From assembly GCA_022496185.1 (NCBI GenBank), contig WTXG01000027.1, forward strand, positions 1-64,000: a stretch of DNA of 64,000 bases, given 5' to 3'. Shown in pieces: positions 1-11,168 of the stretch; the first letter of the stretch is position 1; each line of letters opens with the position of its first letter. The position numbers were made by a program, and so were the translations under genes. Source of the DNA: Multifurca ochricompacta. Taxonomy: Eukaryota; Basidiomycota; Agaricomycetes; Russulales; Russulaceae. The notes below the pieces were generated by a model. That model had not been told where the DNA came from and did not search any database. It saw only the letters and a list, made by a program, of their open reading frames with translations.

Positions 1-2337
1 AGCCACTTTCCAATCCATGATGAACCATATATTCCGTGACCTCATCCTTACTGGCGAAGTTGTGGTATATATGGATGATATATTGGTGGCTACTATGAAT
101 GATTTGACCCACCACTGTAAATGAGTACATCAGGTACTGGATATCCTACACAAACATGACCTATACCTGAAACCAGCAAAATGTTCCTTCAAACAGTTGA
201 GCGTCGAATACCTGGGCGTCATTCTGAAAAAAGGGCAGGTGCAGATGGATCCTGTAAAGATACAAGGCATTCGAGAGTGGCCCACACCTGCAAACATCAA
301 AGATGTCCAATCCTTCATAGGGTTCTGTAACTTCTATCGGCGCTTTGTCTGAGGATTTTCAGGAATCACATGACCCCTTAATGACCTGCTTAAGAAAGAC
401 ACCCCTTGGTGCTGGGGAAAGGATCAGCAGCATGCCTTCGAAGAAATTCAGGATATTGTCGGCTCCGAACCTGTCCTCCTACAACCTAACCTGGAAAACC
501 ATTCGAGCTCAAGTAGACACATCCCACTTCGCAATGGGGGCAGTATTGAACCAAAGAGATGCCATGGGACTTCTTCACCCAGTTGCCTTTTACTCAGAGA
601 TGTCTCCCCTGCTGAGCAGAACTACGACATCTGGGACTGAGAGCTGTTAGCCATTGTGAAAGCCCTGCATCATTGGTGTCCCTACCTGGCTGGAACCCCA
701 TACAAGACCATTATTCACACTGACCACTCCAACCTCCTGTACTGGAAGAACCTCATAAAATCAGCCACGGTCGCACGAGAAGTCTGGAGTTGGAAGAGTA
801 TAACTTCACCCTGAAACATATTGCAGGAGTCGCAACGTGCGAGCAGATGCCTTGTCACGCGACCAGATATGCATGGTGGGGAGGATGACAATGATAATAT
901 CACATCCTCCCTGAAGAAGTCTTCGTGAAAGCAGCCTTGTCAGTCTTCATGACATGGATCTGTGGGCTCAGGTATCACAGAATATGAATCAGCAATTGTG
1001 TCAATCATGGGCGGATGCACATAACTTAAAGAAGATCGATGGTCTTTGGTGGAAGGACAGAGATCGTCTTGTTGTCACCGTGGTGACAACATTAAGAGGG
1101 GGGTGATCCATTTTCACCATACCTACCCTCTGCAGGACACCCAGGCATTGCTAACACATACGCGCTTGCCAAACAGACTACTGGTGGCCAAACATGAAAA
1201 AGGATGTAGAGAATATGTGAAAGGATGGCAGATTGCAGGCCAACAAAGTGAACACGCACCCCATCCACCAGCAATATTCCCCATCACTCCCACCATGTCC
1301 CTGCCATTCCAGACAATCGCCATGGACTTATAGTCAAACTACCGAACTCCAGAGGTTTCGACTCCATCCTAACTCACAGACCATGACTGCTCCAAAGCAG
1401 CACTATTCATACCATGTAAGAGTCCATCACAGCAGAAGAGTGGCCAAACTTACCTCAATCACGTCTACAGACATTACGGCCTCCCAGAAAAGATCATCTC
1501 TGACCGAGATCCATATTTACCTCCACATTCGCTAGAGCACTATGCAACGTCTAGATGTGAAGCAGAACATTTCAACGCCTATCACCCCCAGACAGATGGC
1601 AGTCAGCGCACCAATCAATGGCTGAACAATACCTTCGATTCTGGTGCAATGGACGACAGGATGATTGGGCTGATTGGTTGGCAACTGCAGGAGTTCGCAC
1701 ACAATCCTGGCCAAATGGTACAAAAACTCCCCCATTTGCCCTTATCATGGGATGGACCCTGCGTACCACATGGACTGACAAACCCACAAACGTCCCACCG
1801 CCTCACAACGAATCGGCCAATGGGATGAAGTCAGGAAATCGGCCAATGAGAACTTACTAAAGGCACAGCAGACTTACTCGAAAAGCCCTCGAAGTTCACA
1901 CCTTATTGGACCAATGAGCTGGTCTGGTTGGAAGGGAAGCACATCCATATGTCACACCCCACAGCTAAATTAGCGCCCTGACGTCACGGACCCTTCAGAA
2001 TCATGCGGAAGCTGTCAGATGTGTCATACGAACTCGAACTTCCCCCACATGGAAGATCCACCTGGTATTCCATGCCAAACTCCTGACCCCATACAAGAAA
2101 CTCACTACATGGGGAAAACTTCCCAAGGCCCCCACTGGATCTAGTTGACAGAGAAGCAGAATGGGAGGTGGAGCAGATTATGAACTCCGCATATTGAGGT
2201 CAGGGCGTAAGCTACATTACCTGATCAAGTGGAAAGGTTTCCCAGACTCTGACAACTCATGGGAACTGGCCAGAAATATCTTTGCCCTGGCCTTATCAGA
2301 ATTCCACTTGACACCCCAAGTGCCCAAAGCTAGTTAA
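1..2337 (+). pseudogene. GyA-1 pol remnant (RT, RNase H, integrase, chromodomain)
   Basis: The first codons read through the reverse transcriptase active site (VVYMDDILVAT, about 58-93) and the thumb region. RNase H sequence follows (about 500-870), then the integrase zinc-binding region (about 1130-1250) and integrase core (about 1310-1750). A chromodomain (YLIKWKGFPDSDNSWE, about 2217-2265) ends pol. Many single-base indels and in-frame stops break it, including a TGA at 350-352 directly after the 'RRFV' motif of the RT connection. The better preserved GyA-3 copy (40207-43670) was the guide for reading through these breaks. It cannot encode a functional polyprotein. Confidence 0.85.
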
Positions 2338-2368
2338 AAGGAGAGGACTCCAACCCCTCCCTAGAACA

Positions 2369-3568
2369 ATGCCCCCAAGCAACATCCTACCCAGACTCAT
2401 TTCACTATGAACTCTCTTCCATCGCTGCCTCTGCTGCCATCGACACCTTCACTGCCACTATGTGGTGTCGAGGCCTTCCCCTCTGCCCATCCCTCACCAT
2501 CCTCGTCCCCTATTGACTATGAAGCTGCGAGAATGGTTAAGACCCAATCGCAACCCAATGAGACTTCACCCACTCTGAAGAACCCCATCCAAACAACCTC
2601 CTTGATATGGAGCAAGATGATGACATCCCGAATTCCCCTTCTTCGCCAATAATCCCAACTCATCTATGTACTTCCCTCTGAGATCACCATGGCGATGGAA
2701 GTAAAGTCATAGCTAAGTACATTTCTATACCAATGGGGATGGACATGCAGGATGCATGAAGAAGGATGGGCCTGTCTACGGGCCCCAGTCTACTTGGAGA
2801 GAATATACAGGTCGGCTTCACCACACAATGAGCGATGAACAACTGGGCACCTTGCAGCTGATGACCCCTGGGCATTTGCGATGACGAGTCATGAACACAT
2901 GCGCCTTCCACATCTCAAAGCTGAGGTAATGAGACTGCAGAAGACCCTCACATTACGAACCATGCTTAATAACCAGTATCACGAATATGCAAAGCAAATG
3001 ACAAGACTTACGAGAGGGATGTTCCAAGTGGAACAGGAGCTGACAGAGATTCAGAAGAGGTTAGAGAAAGGAGATGCATATCAGACCATTGCCAAAAGGT
3101 ACCTGACACCTATGCAAACCCCTCCCACCTCAATCATTGGGAGCCACGCCAACACTATTGCCGAATCAGTTGAGATGCCATGTATGCACGAAAACCCCGA
3201 GGAGAAACATGCTGGTGTTGTGATAGCAAGTATCACATCAGCTGGAACTGCCCCTCAATCGCAAATGGTGCCACCACTGTCAAAGTAACTCGCACTGGAG
3301 TTGGTTCTGTCTCTTCCACCATATCGGTGTTGCACCAACAATTGTCAACCCCTCAGGATGGTGCAGCAAGTGCCTATGTCACAACATGGGACATCGGGAG
3401 CTTGATTGCCCTGTACATGACCTGTGCCCCCAGTGTGGACGACAAGGCCCGTATGGCTTCCTGCGCACCCATCAGTGTGCCGCGGATGAAACTTACACTA
3501 TAGGGGACTGCAACTTAGCAGATGATTACGTGGACTTGGTGCAGGACGATGACGGTGCGCGCTTTTAG
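2369..3568 (+). pseudogene. GyA-1 third ORF, coiled coil plus zinc knuckles (broken)
   Basis: This reading frame begins shortly after the pol stop and ends just before the LTR. It matches the ORFs at 31789-33019 (minus) and 43705-44920 (plus). A helical Lys/Arg/Glu-rich segment (about 2881-3100, LKAEVMRLQKTLTLR) is followed by a Cys/His-rich tail beginning ETCWCCDSKYHISWNC, a C-X2-C-X4-H-X4-C zinc knuckle. At least one frameshift near 3180-3300 and one near 3500 divide it. I know of no named family for it. Position and knuckles suggest an RNA- or DNA-binding accessory protein, which is inference. Confidence 0.7.
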
Positions 3569-3599
3569 CTGGGTCAGCTTGAGCCAGAAGAGGGGGTGA

Positions 3600-4202
3600 T
3601 GTTACGATTAGGACCGAGTGACCCTCTGTTTTTCACTCTCCCTAATGAGAACCCCTCTCTTCCTCCAACCCTTCACTTCTTGATCATGTCCCAGTCCTGG
3701 GATCCATCACATGCCTTACTCCCTTCCCCGTGACCCCCTTTGTACATATTGACTTGCTGTTTGTGTTTGTCCATGCCTTATCTTCTTATCATTTATCTTC
3801 TTATCTTCTTATCTCTATGGCCGGACACTTACTTAATTCCCGATCAAGAAGCCAGGCTTTATGCCCTCCACTTTTGTATATTCAGACCCACTTGACTCCG
3901 CGTTCCTTATCTTTAGACGCCCACCTGTTTACGTATATAAGTCTGTCATAGCTCTAGTGTAGACCTTAGACTCGACTTATTGAATACATCGGTGCCTGTC
4001 TTCTGGACATCCCCCTTGAATCCTTGACTTGTTTGTCTCAGTGCTTTTGGCACTCCCCCGTTCAACATTGTCTTAGGGAACAGCCCCTCTGGCTTTGACT
4101 CGTCACACTGAAACTCCAAGGGGTCCTTTTGGCCTCTTATCTGAACCACCGAACAAACGCTGTCACACAAGTTGTGTGGAACATCCCGCACCGGATGTAA
4201 CA
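3600..4202 (+). repeat. GyA-1 3' LTR
   Basis: The LTR starts TGTTACG and ends GTAACA, preceded by a purine-rich tract (AGAAGAGGGGGTGA) that is the likely polypurine tract. It has a TATA-like box near 3935 and, about 34 bases further on, AGACTCGACTT (3968-3978), the predicted RNA 5' end that can pair with the family's primer site. It is homologous to the LTRs at 21180, 30619, 31177, 38060 and 44952. Confidence 0.9.
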
Positions 4203-5420
4203 CTCAGCACCTGTCCTGACCTAGCATACACTATTGCAGTGCTCAGGAGGCATGCTGCAAACCCTGGGGAAGAACATCAGCAAGCTCTAAACCATGCTTT
4301 CCATTACCTTAGAGCTATGAGTGGTGTGAAGCTTGTCTTCAAACGTGATACACCTAAGGGAACTGAGCTGTACAGCTATGTTGACACTGACTGGGCCAGT
4401 GATGTGAATGATCAGAAGTCCACATTGGGTTTTGTTTTCCTACTTGCTGGAGGAGTGATCAGCTGGAGCTCTAAGAAGCAACCATCCATTGTGCTATCAA
4501 GCACTGAAGCTGAGTATATTGCTGGAGCCCATGCTGCAAAAGAAGCTGTCTGGTGTTACAACTCACTGTCGACTGCCTGGACAGTGGGTTGTATGCGAGG
4601 GGAAGGGATTTAGAAGTGGGCAAAAAGGTGAGAGTGAGGGTGAAAGTGCAAGAGAGACAAAGTGAACAGCTCAAGGGCAAGGGATGAGAAGCCTTCCACA
4701 AGGTGGGGCTAATCTCCTAGGTAATCAGGAACCGGATCACAAGTGGACAGTCTGGAGCTGTCCATTCTATTCCCAAAGGGTTTATATACGTAATTACAAC
4801 CGGGACTTTGGTCTGTGCACCACTTTAGGGGAGGTTAACTTCGCTTTAACTCCCTACTGATCCACCAATGAGAATAGCCCCACTTTTGGGCTTAGAAATC
4901 CGCAGTCCGCAGTCTGCAGTTTGTGGACTGCTGTTTAGGCATTGTGGGGTTCTGTTAGTACTCTTCCCACAGGTCTCCAATTTGGCAGGAGTCTGGCCCT
5001 GGTCCGGACCGGCTCGTCTCTGGTCTTAATCTAGGGTTATCTTCGTCTCTGAGGGTTTTTACAAGGTCTCTGGGAGCGTCTGAGGATTTCTGGGGGGTCA
5101 GGAGGTTTTCTAGGGTGTCAGTTCATGACATCTGGTTACATCAGTTACTAGCTGAGATCCACCAGAAAAGCGACTCACCAACAACCCTCTGCATGGACAA
5201 TCAATCTGCAATATCTGTTGCCCAAAACCCTGAGTTCCACGATCACACCAAACACATCAAGATAAGGCATCACTTCTTGAGGCACATGTGCGAAAACCAA
5301 GTCATTGAATTGAAATATGTGCCAACAGAAGAGCAACTTGCTGACATGTTGACAAAGGGCCTTGTCCGCGAGAAACACAAGAAGTTCATAGAGGTGATGG
5401 GAGTTCAGTGTGCAGGCTAA
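4203..5420 (+). pseudogene. CoB-1 Copia RNase H end, split by a solo LTR
   Basis: This is the C-terminal part of a Copia pol: LAYTIAVLRRHAANPGEEH, YVDTDWASDVNDQKST, LSSTEAEYIAGAHAAKEAVW, then after the solo LTR WLHQLLAEIHQKSD and LADMLTKGLVREKHKKF, ending with a TAA before the polypurine tract. RNase H of this type removes the RNA strand during reverse transcription. The frame is intact in the parts present (4203-4553 and 5136-5420). The upstream pol lies beyond GyA-1 and outside the window. The inverted homologue is CoB-2 at 6980-7630. Confidence 0.9.
4554..5130 (-). repeat. GyB solo LTR with TSD TCTGG
   Basis: This 577-bp LTR starts TGTTACAACT and ends ATGACA on the plus strand. TCTGG lies directly outside both ends (4549-4553 and 5131-5135), so it is a solo LTR left by LTR-LTR recombination inside CoB-1 RNase H. 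Orientation follows from the near-identical LTR at 10292-10866, which adjoins the GyB polypurine tract on the minus strand. Confidence 0.93.
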
Positions 5421-5554
5421 GGGGGCATGTTGGAAGTGCAGCCATAGCACGCAGTCAATTGATACTGGAGATGGCAGCCCAAGTCCAATCACTACCATAT
5501 CAATGCAATATTCAGAGCACATGGGTCATGCAATTTTCCTTTATCATAAAGACT

Positions 5555-6142
5555 TAGTGTTCACCACGGGTAACCCACAGGTAAAAACACATGGACCTGT
5601 ACCTGTACCTGTATGTACCCAGACCCTTACACCAAGGGTACAGGTTTGCCATACTATGGGTATGGTTACACCACAGGTTGTATACCTGCAGGTAAGGGTA
5701 GATATTTACATTTTAAGTCTGATAGCCTAGAATAACATTGTACTACTTAAGCTATAATCCATTCATCATCTGGCCATTCTTCATTGTTTTTGGTATCAGG
5801 TTGAGATGCTGCATACTTTAAATCAGCAGTCTCTACATAACCTGCCTTCATCCAAGCTCCTGAACATAGAAGAGCCTGAGTTGTATGCAATGGGACCACT
5901 GGGTCTGTATACAGTATCTACAATACATGTACTGTATAGTTTTTCTGTGGCTGGTGCAATGCCACATGCATTGCTGCCCTCATTGCTGCCCTTCCAATTT
6001 CAGCTTACCTGCTCTGGTGGGTAAGGGTTGGGTGTCTGCAGGTAGGGGTCACATGAGGGGTATGAAGATGTGACCCCGACCTGTACCCACATGTACCCTG
6101 ACCACATACCCAGCGGGTTGCGCCTACCCATAGCAAACACTA
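5555..6142. mobile_element. hAT-like non-autonomous element, 588 bp, 8-bp TSD
   Basis: The flanking 8-bp duplication TAAAGACT (5547-5554 and 6143-6150) and imperfect terminal inverted repeats beginning TAGTGTT and ending AACACTA fit the hAT superfamily. Subterminal sequence is rich in repeated ACCTGTACC/GGTACAGG motifs in both orientations, as expected for transposase-binding repeats. I see no transposase ORF. It sits in the TATA region of the CoB-1 LTR. Confidence 0.82.
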
Positions 6143-6172
6143 TAAAGACTCAGTAGTGTAGTTAGAAACCTC

Positions 6173-6320
6173 AGTCTTTCTATCCCAAAGACTGAGGTCA
6201 GTACTCTCTGTGTTACAGCTACATTATCCTTTTACTGATTCATTTATGTAGCTACACATTTATAGGTATTAACAAATCATATAGTCTTTCTATCCCAAAG
6301 ACTGAGCTACACATTTATAG
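6173..6320 (+). other. CoB-1 LTR intron followed by its own spliced copy
   Basis: Segment A (6173-6196) is followed by a 55-bp sequence with donor GTCAGT, branch-like TTTACTGATT and acceptor TGTAG (6197-6251). Exon 2 (CTACACATTTATAG, 6252-6265) comes next. After 17 bp, positions 6283-6320 repeat A and exon 2 joined directly, 38 of 38 bases, lacking precisely the putative intron. The same layout occurs in CoB-2 and in all CoA LTRs. Splicing itself is inferred, not seen. Confidence 0.75.
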
Positions 6321-6329
6321 CTTGCTACA

Positions 6330-6644
6330 ATAAGCATGCCCAGGGCCCATAACCTGTGAAACAGGCATGATGCACAGCATACTGACTGTAAGTGTTAGTG
6401 GGTTAAGCTAAAGACAAGTTAGACTTCAGAGGTGAAGAAAACTCTATTACTATTCTACTGACCTAAAGACAAGTTAGCTACAGAGAGCGGTTAGTCAAAG
6501 GTATAAGTAGGAAGTAAAATAGATGGGACTTACACTTCAGAGGTGAAGAAAACTCTGAAGTGTAAGAGACAAAACAGACACCCTTATATACTTCAAGGGA
6601 TGGTCTGTGTGCACTGGGAGTAAGTCCTCAAGTGCCAGACAAAG
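6330..6644 (-). repeat. Old CoA remnant: primer site and truncated 5' LTR
   Basis: On the minus strand a CoA-type LTR ends at 6355 and is followed by the primer-binding sequence GGTTATGGGCCCTG (6341-6354). CoB-1 is inserted 25 bp into its leader (junction 6329/6330). CoB-2 is inserted into its LTR after GACAAAG (6644/6645), where the intact LTR at 50589-51088 would continue TCCAAAC. It keeps the hairpin, intron and spliced copy typical of CoA. Confidence 0.8.
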
Positions 6645-6972
6645 TGTAGCAAGCTATGAAAGTGTAGCTCAGTCTTTGGGATAGAAAGACTATATAATTT
6701 GATAATACCTATGAAAGCATAGCTACACAAATGAATCAGTAAAGGAAAGATGCAGCTACAACACAAGGAGTACTGACCTCAGTCTTTGGGATAGAAAGAC
6801 TGAGGTTCCTAACTATGCTACTAAGTTCTTTTGTAAGAGCGAAGTATAACAAATAGACATGAAAATTTGCATGACCTGCATGCTCTGAATATTGTGTTGA
6901 TGCAGTGATGATCAGATCTGGGCCGCCATCTCCAGTATCAATTGGCTGCATGCTATGGCTGCACTTCCAACA
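6645..6972 (-). repeat. CoB-2 3' LTR
   Basis: On the minus strand it starts TGTTGGAAGTGC and ends TTGCTACA, 328 bp. It contains the segment A / 55-bp GTCAGT...TGTAG intron / exon 2 / linker / A-exon 2 arrangement. Here the two exon 2 copies differ at two bases (CTATGCTTTCATAG against CTACACTTTCATAG). A TATA-like TACAAAAG lies 34 bases upstream of segment A. Confidence 0.88.
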
Positions 6973-6979
6973 TGCCCCC

Positions 6980-9900
6980 TCAGCCTGCATGCTGGACTCC
7001 CATCACGTCTGTGAACTTCTTGTGTTTCTCATGGATGAGGCCTTTTGTCAACACATCAGCAAGCTGTTCTTCCGTTGGCACATATGTCAGTTTGATAACT
7101 TGGCTTTCGCACATGTGCCTCAAGAAGTGATGCCTTATCTCGATGTGTTTAGTGTGATCGTGGAACTTGGGGTTTCGGGCAACAGATATTGCAGATTGAT
7201 TGTCCATGCAGAGGGTTGTCAGTGAGTCACTCTTCTGGTGGATGTCAGCTAGTAATTGACGCAACCAGACAGCTTCTTTTGCAGCATGTGCTCCAGCAAT
7301 ATACTCAGCCTCGGTACTTGATAGCGCGATGGATGGTTGCTTCTTGGAGCTCCAGCTAATTGCACCTCCAGCAAGTAGGAAAACAAAACCCAATGTGGAC
7401 TTCTGATCATTCACATCACTGGCCCAATCAGCGTCAACATAGCCGTACAGCTCAGTTCCCTTAGGTGCATTGCGTTTGAAGACAAGTTTCATGCTGCTCA
7501 TGGCTCTGAGGTAATGGAAAGCACGGTTCAGAGCTTGCTGATGTTCTTCCCCAGGGTTTGCAGCATGCCTCCTGAGCACTGCAATAGTGTATGCTAGGTC
7601 AGGACAGGTGCTGAGCATAGGGTACATCAATGCGCCAATTGCTTGCTGGTACCTTTTGACGTCAACTGTTGGTGAGTCGAGCTTCTTTAGGTGCTCATTT
7701 GCGAGGGTGGGTGTGCTAATGGGTCACATGTCAGATTTTCCAAAACGCTTCAAGATTTCTTCAATGTATTTTTCTTGGGAGAGTGCCATCCATCCGGCCT
7801 TGCGGTCGTGCATGATGTGCATCCCAAGAATCCAGGTTATTTCACCCAGGTCAGTCATCTCATAGGCATTTCTGAGTGCCTCTTTGTCTTCATTGATCTC
7901 CTTTAGGTCCTTTGACACCATGGTGATGTTGTCAACGTAGAGAGCAATAATAGAGGACTTTGCATTTCTGTGGTGGATGAAAACTGCATGGTCAGCTTCA
8001 GTGCATTGGTATCCTATGTTTTCAAGCTTAGCTCTGATGTCTTGATACCAGACATGGCTGCCTTGCTTTGTTCTGTAGACTGCCTTGATAAGTCAGAGTA
8101 CCATCCCCTCGGGAACTTCAAAACTGGGAGGTGGCTCCATGTAAATCTCTTCTTTTAGTTCACCATTTAGGTATGCTGACTTCACATCCATTTGGTGAAC
8201 TTCCAGGTTGTATTCAGTTGCTAGTGCGAGGATTGCACAAAGCAATGCAAACTTTGCCACTGGGGCGAATGTCTCATCATAGTCAACTCCTTCGACTTGA
8301 GTGAAACCCTGTGCAACGATGCGAGCCTTGTGCCTTAAGACCTCTCCAGTTGGCCCACACTTTGTGTGGAACACCCACTTGCTGCCAACCACCTTGCACC
8401 CCTTTGGGTGTTTGACAACTTTGTACACTCCCATGGACTCGAACGATCTCATCTCCTCCTGGCAAGCAACTTCCCATTCGCCAGTGTCGAGTCATGCCAT
8501 AGATTCTTTGAAGGTGCATGGGTCACTTTCCAACTCAGGCTGTGTGATGTTGGCTTGCTCTGTAAGGTTCCCTTTTGTCTTGTAGGAGCTAATGGAGTAG
8601 CAAGGGTCATTGTTGCGGATAGGAGGGCGAGCAGTTCACTTTGGTTGGGTGGTGATAGGCATTGGTGTTGGTGTCAGTGCTGGTGCTGGAGTCTTGGTGA
8701 GTACATTTTCAACTTCGCTGTTGCTACTTTGCTGAAGTTGGCTAGGGTTTTGCACTGGTGTATTAGGCCACAGCTCCATAATGTTGTCGTTTTCACTGCT
8801 AGTTTCTGCATCGTCAAATTTGATAATGACTCTTTCACTGTGTGGCCCCCCTTCATTGAATACAATGTCGTGTGATTCATAGAAATGTCCCATTGGGTGG
8901 TGCACTAGATGGTAAGCTTTGCAACTATGAGCATACCCCAAGAATGTGCACAATAGGGACTTTGCACCAAGCTTGGTGTGATATTTTGCTGGGATATGCA
9001 CAAACACTTGGCAGCCAAAAACATGCAAGCAAGAAACATCAGGTTTATTTCCACTCCAAGCTTCATCAGGCATGGAGTCCGCCAGTGCACGGGTGGGTGT
9101 GACATTGTGCAGATAAGCTGCATACTCTAATGTGTCATACCAGTAGGTCTTGGGCAAGTCAGCATCAATTAGCATTGTCCGGACTTTATCAAGAAGTGTC
9201 TGGTTCATGCACTCTGCAATGCCGTTATGCTGAGGTGTGTCCACCATTGTCATTTCATGTTTGATGCCTTTGTCTTGCAGGAACCTCTGGGTGGCAGCGG
9301 CGATATATTCGCCCCCTCCATCTGTACACAACACCCTGACTCGCTGACCTGTTTTGACTTCTGCATGTGCAACGAAGCTTTTGAGATGGTGAGTGACTTT
9401 GGATTTGTCTCACAGGCCAGCGACAAAGACTCTTTGGGACTTATCATCCACCCAGGTTACAAAATATTTGAATCCTTGGTGGGATTGTTGTGGCAACTTT
9501 CCACATACATCTGAGAAGATTCGCCCTAGGACTTGGGTAGCTCTGGTCCCAGTTTCCTTCTGGATTTCAGCACAGGTCTGCTTCCCTTTGAGGCATGTCT
9601 CACAGAGGTCAGGGGGGCTTGTTTGTGAGGTAATGTCCATCCCTTTGACCATCCCCTTTCGCATCATTTGGAGAACAGCGTTGACATGTAGATGACCAAG
9701 GCAGCAGTGCCAGGTGTGTAAGTCAGTTTTCGCCACTGAGTTTCATGCAACTAAAGCGACTTCATCATTGGGGTTAGCCTCGTCCCCTTCACCTGGGAAA
9801 ATATCGACTTGAGCAATCTGGACTCTCTCTGGGACTATGGTGTGGGCATCCATTGTGTAGAGGTTGCCTTCGAGGCATCCCTCACAGGTAAGCACTCCAG

Positions 9901-10291
9901 TCTGACTGTAGATCTGGCAGGAATTCTTGGCAAAATGCACATTGGCTCCGCGACTGGCGAGTTGAGCAACAGATAAAAGATTTCCGTGTAGTTCAGGGAC
10001 GTGTAGGACGTCTTGGAGAATGGCATCACTCCACTTCCCATTTGCCATCATTCAGACATGGATGCAACTGATGCCAGTGCTGAGAATGCTGCTGTTGTCA
10101 CCTAAGACAATTTTTACTGGGTTGGTGAGTGTTTTGAAATTGAAAAACCAGTTCCGATGGGAGCACATGGTACATGAAGCTCCAGAATTGATAATCCATC
10201 ACTGATTTAGATTGACGCGTGATGATAGGGCTTGAAGCACTTTGAACAGGAGTACAGGGCTGTCCCCTTGCAGTGCACTGTCACTGGCAGG
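6980..10291 (-). pseudogene. CoB-2 Copia pol (protease end, integrase, RT, RNase H)
   Basis: Reading right to left on the minus strand: a retroviral-protease/linker region (10051-9743), GAG-pre-integrase zinc-binding region with HTWHCCLGHLHVNA and CETCLKGK (9736-9550), integrase core with TDGGGEY and PQHNGIAE (9334-9150), RVT_2 reverse transcriptase with GSKWVFHTK and HQMDVKSAYLNGEL (8452-8093), and RNase H with DWASDVNDQKST and TEAEYIAGAHAAKEAVW (7630-6980). Several frameshifts and stops separate these blocks. The RT active site reads YVDN instead of YVDD (codon 7928-7930), so it would be inactive even if the frame were open. Confidence 0.88.
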
Positions 10292-10866
10292 TGTTACAAC
10301 TCACTGTCGACTGCCTGGACAGTGGGTTGTATGCGAGGGAAAGGGATTTGGAAGTGGGCAAAGGATGAGAGTGAGGGTGAAAGTGCAGGGGAGACGAAGT
10401 GAACAGCTCAAGGGCAAGGGATGAGAAGCCTTCCACAAGGTGGGGCTAATCTCCTAGGTAATCAGGAACTGGATCACAAGTGGACAGTCTGGAGCTGTCC
10501 ATTCTATTCCCAAAGGGTTTATATATGTAATTACAACTGGGACTTTGGTCTGTGCACCACTTTAGGGGAGGTTAACTTCGCTTTAACTCCCTACTGATCC
10601 ACCAATGAGAATAGCCCCACTTTTGGGCTTAGAAATCCACAGTCCACAGTCCGCAGTTTGTGGACTGCTGTTTAGGCATTGTGGGGTTCTGTTAGTACTC
10701 TTCCCACAGGTCTCCAATTTGGCAGGAGTCTGGCCCTGGTCCAGACCAGCCCTTCTCTGGTCTTAATCTAGGGTTATCTTTGTCTCTGAGGGTTCTACAA
10801 GGTCTCTGGGAGCATCTGGGGATTTCTGGGGGGTCAGGAGGTTTTCTAGGGTGTCAGTTCATGACA
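10292..10866 (-). repeat. GyB 3' LTR
   Basis: This 575-bp LTR (plus-strand TGTTACAACT...ATGACA) is nearly identical to the solo copy at 4554-5130. Directly inside it on the minus strand is a polypurine tract, CCTAAAGAGGGGATA. The left-hand flank is GCAGG (10287-10291); its partner is lost with the 5' end of the element. Confidence 0.92.
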
Positions 10867-10889
10867 CTATCCCCTCTTTAGGTCCTTGC

Positions 10890-11168
10890 TGTGCCACAGC
10901 AAGTTTGTCAGAGGTGTGGGGGTCTAGGCAGGGTGGGGTGTCGATGATGGAAGTCTCAAAGCAAGGTCATGGCATTCTTCATTTCAGTGAAGGGGACCCA
11001 AGAGTTTTCTGAGGCAGGGTAGCCTTTCCATTTGACAAGGTAACAGATGCCCTTTCTGTTGGGGGTGTGAGCAGACTGTAAGATGGTCTCTATCTTGTAA
11101 TGGTCTTCTTCCCCATTCACCAATTCTGGTGGTGGTCAAGTGAAGTTGGGTCCATGGACTGGGGTTTC
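10890..11168 (-). pseudogene. GyB pol C-terminal chromodomain
   Basis: On the minus strand this piece reads HYKIETILQSAH, GICYLVKWKGYPASENSWVPF: a chromodomain with the aromatic-cage context typical of Tf1/sushi-type chromoviruses, which targets integration to particular chromatin. It is the extreme C-terminus of the GyB polyprotein and joins across the hAT-like element (11177-12613) to the piece at 12622-12748. Confidence 0.75.

Larger units (their letters stand above)
1..4202 (+). mobile_element. GyA-1: 3' part of a Ty3/Gypsy chromovirus
   Basis: This is the 3' portion of a plus-strand Gypsy element; its 5' end lies left of the window. In order it holds reverse transcriptase from the YMDD box onward, RNase H, integrase, a chromodomain, an extra zinc-knuckle ORF and one LTR. 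It ends with GTAACA at 4202, and the next base resumes Copia RNase H sequence, so it was inserted into CoB-1. The coding sequence is scattered with frameshifts and stops, making it the most decayed of the three GyA copies. Its TSD cannot be tested because the left end is missing. Confidence 0.9.
5428..6329 (+). repeat. CoB-1 3' LTR, interrupted by a hAT-like element
   Basis: The LTR begins TGTTGGAAGTGC right after the GGGGGCA polypurine tract and ends TTGCTACA. Without the insert at 5555-6150 it is about 306 bp, close to the 328 bp of CoB-2. It carries the intron/spliced-copy arrangement. Segment A is at 6173-6196, followed by a GTCAGT...TGTAG intron (6197-6251) and exon 2 (6252-6265). A 17-bp linker separates these from an exact joined copy of A plus exon 2 at 6283-6320. 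Confidence 0.9.
6645..10291 (-). mobile_element. CoB-2 Copia element, 5' part missing
   Basis: This minus-strand Copia element has its 3' LTR at 6645-6972, a polypurine tract (GAGGGGGCA), and pol running leftwards from about 10290. GyB was inserted at 10291/10292 in the gag-protease part; the remaining gag and the 5' LTR are not found anywhere to the right in the window. The likely TSD base run at the left end is CAAAG (6640-6644), which cannot be confirmed without the other end. Confidence 0.88.
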
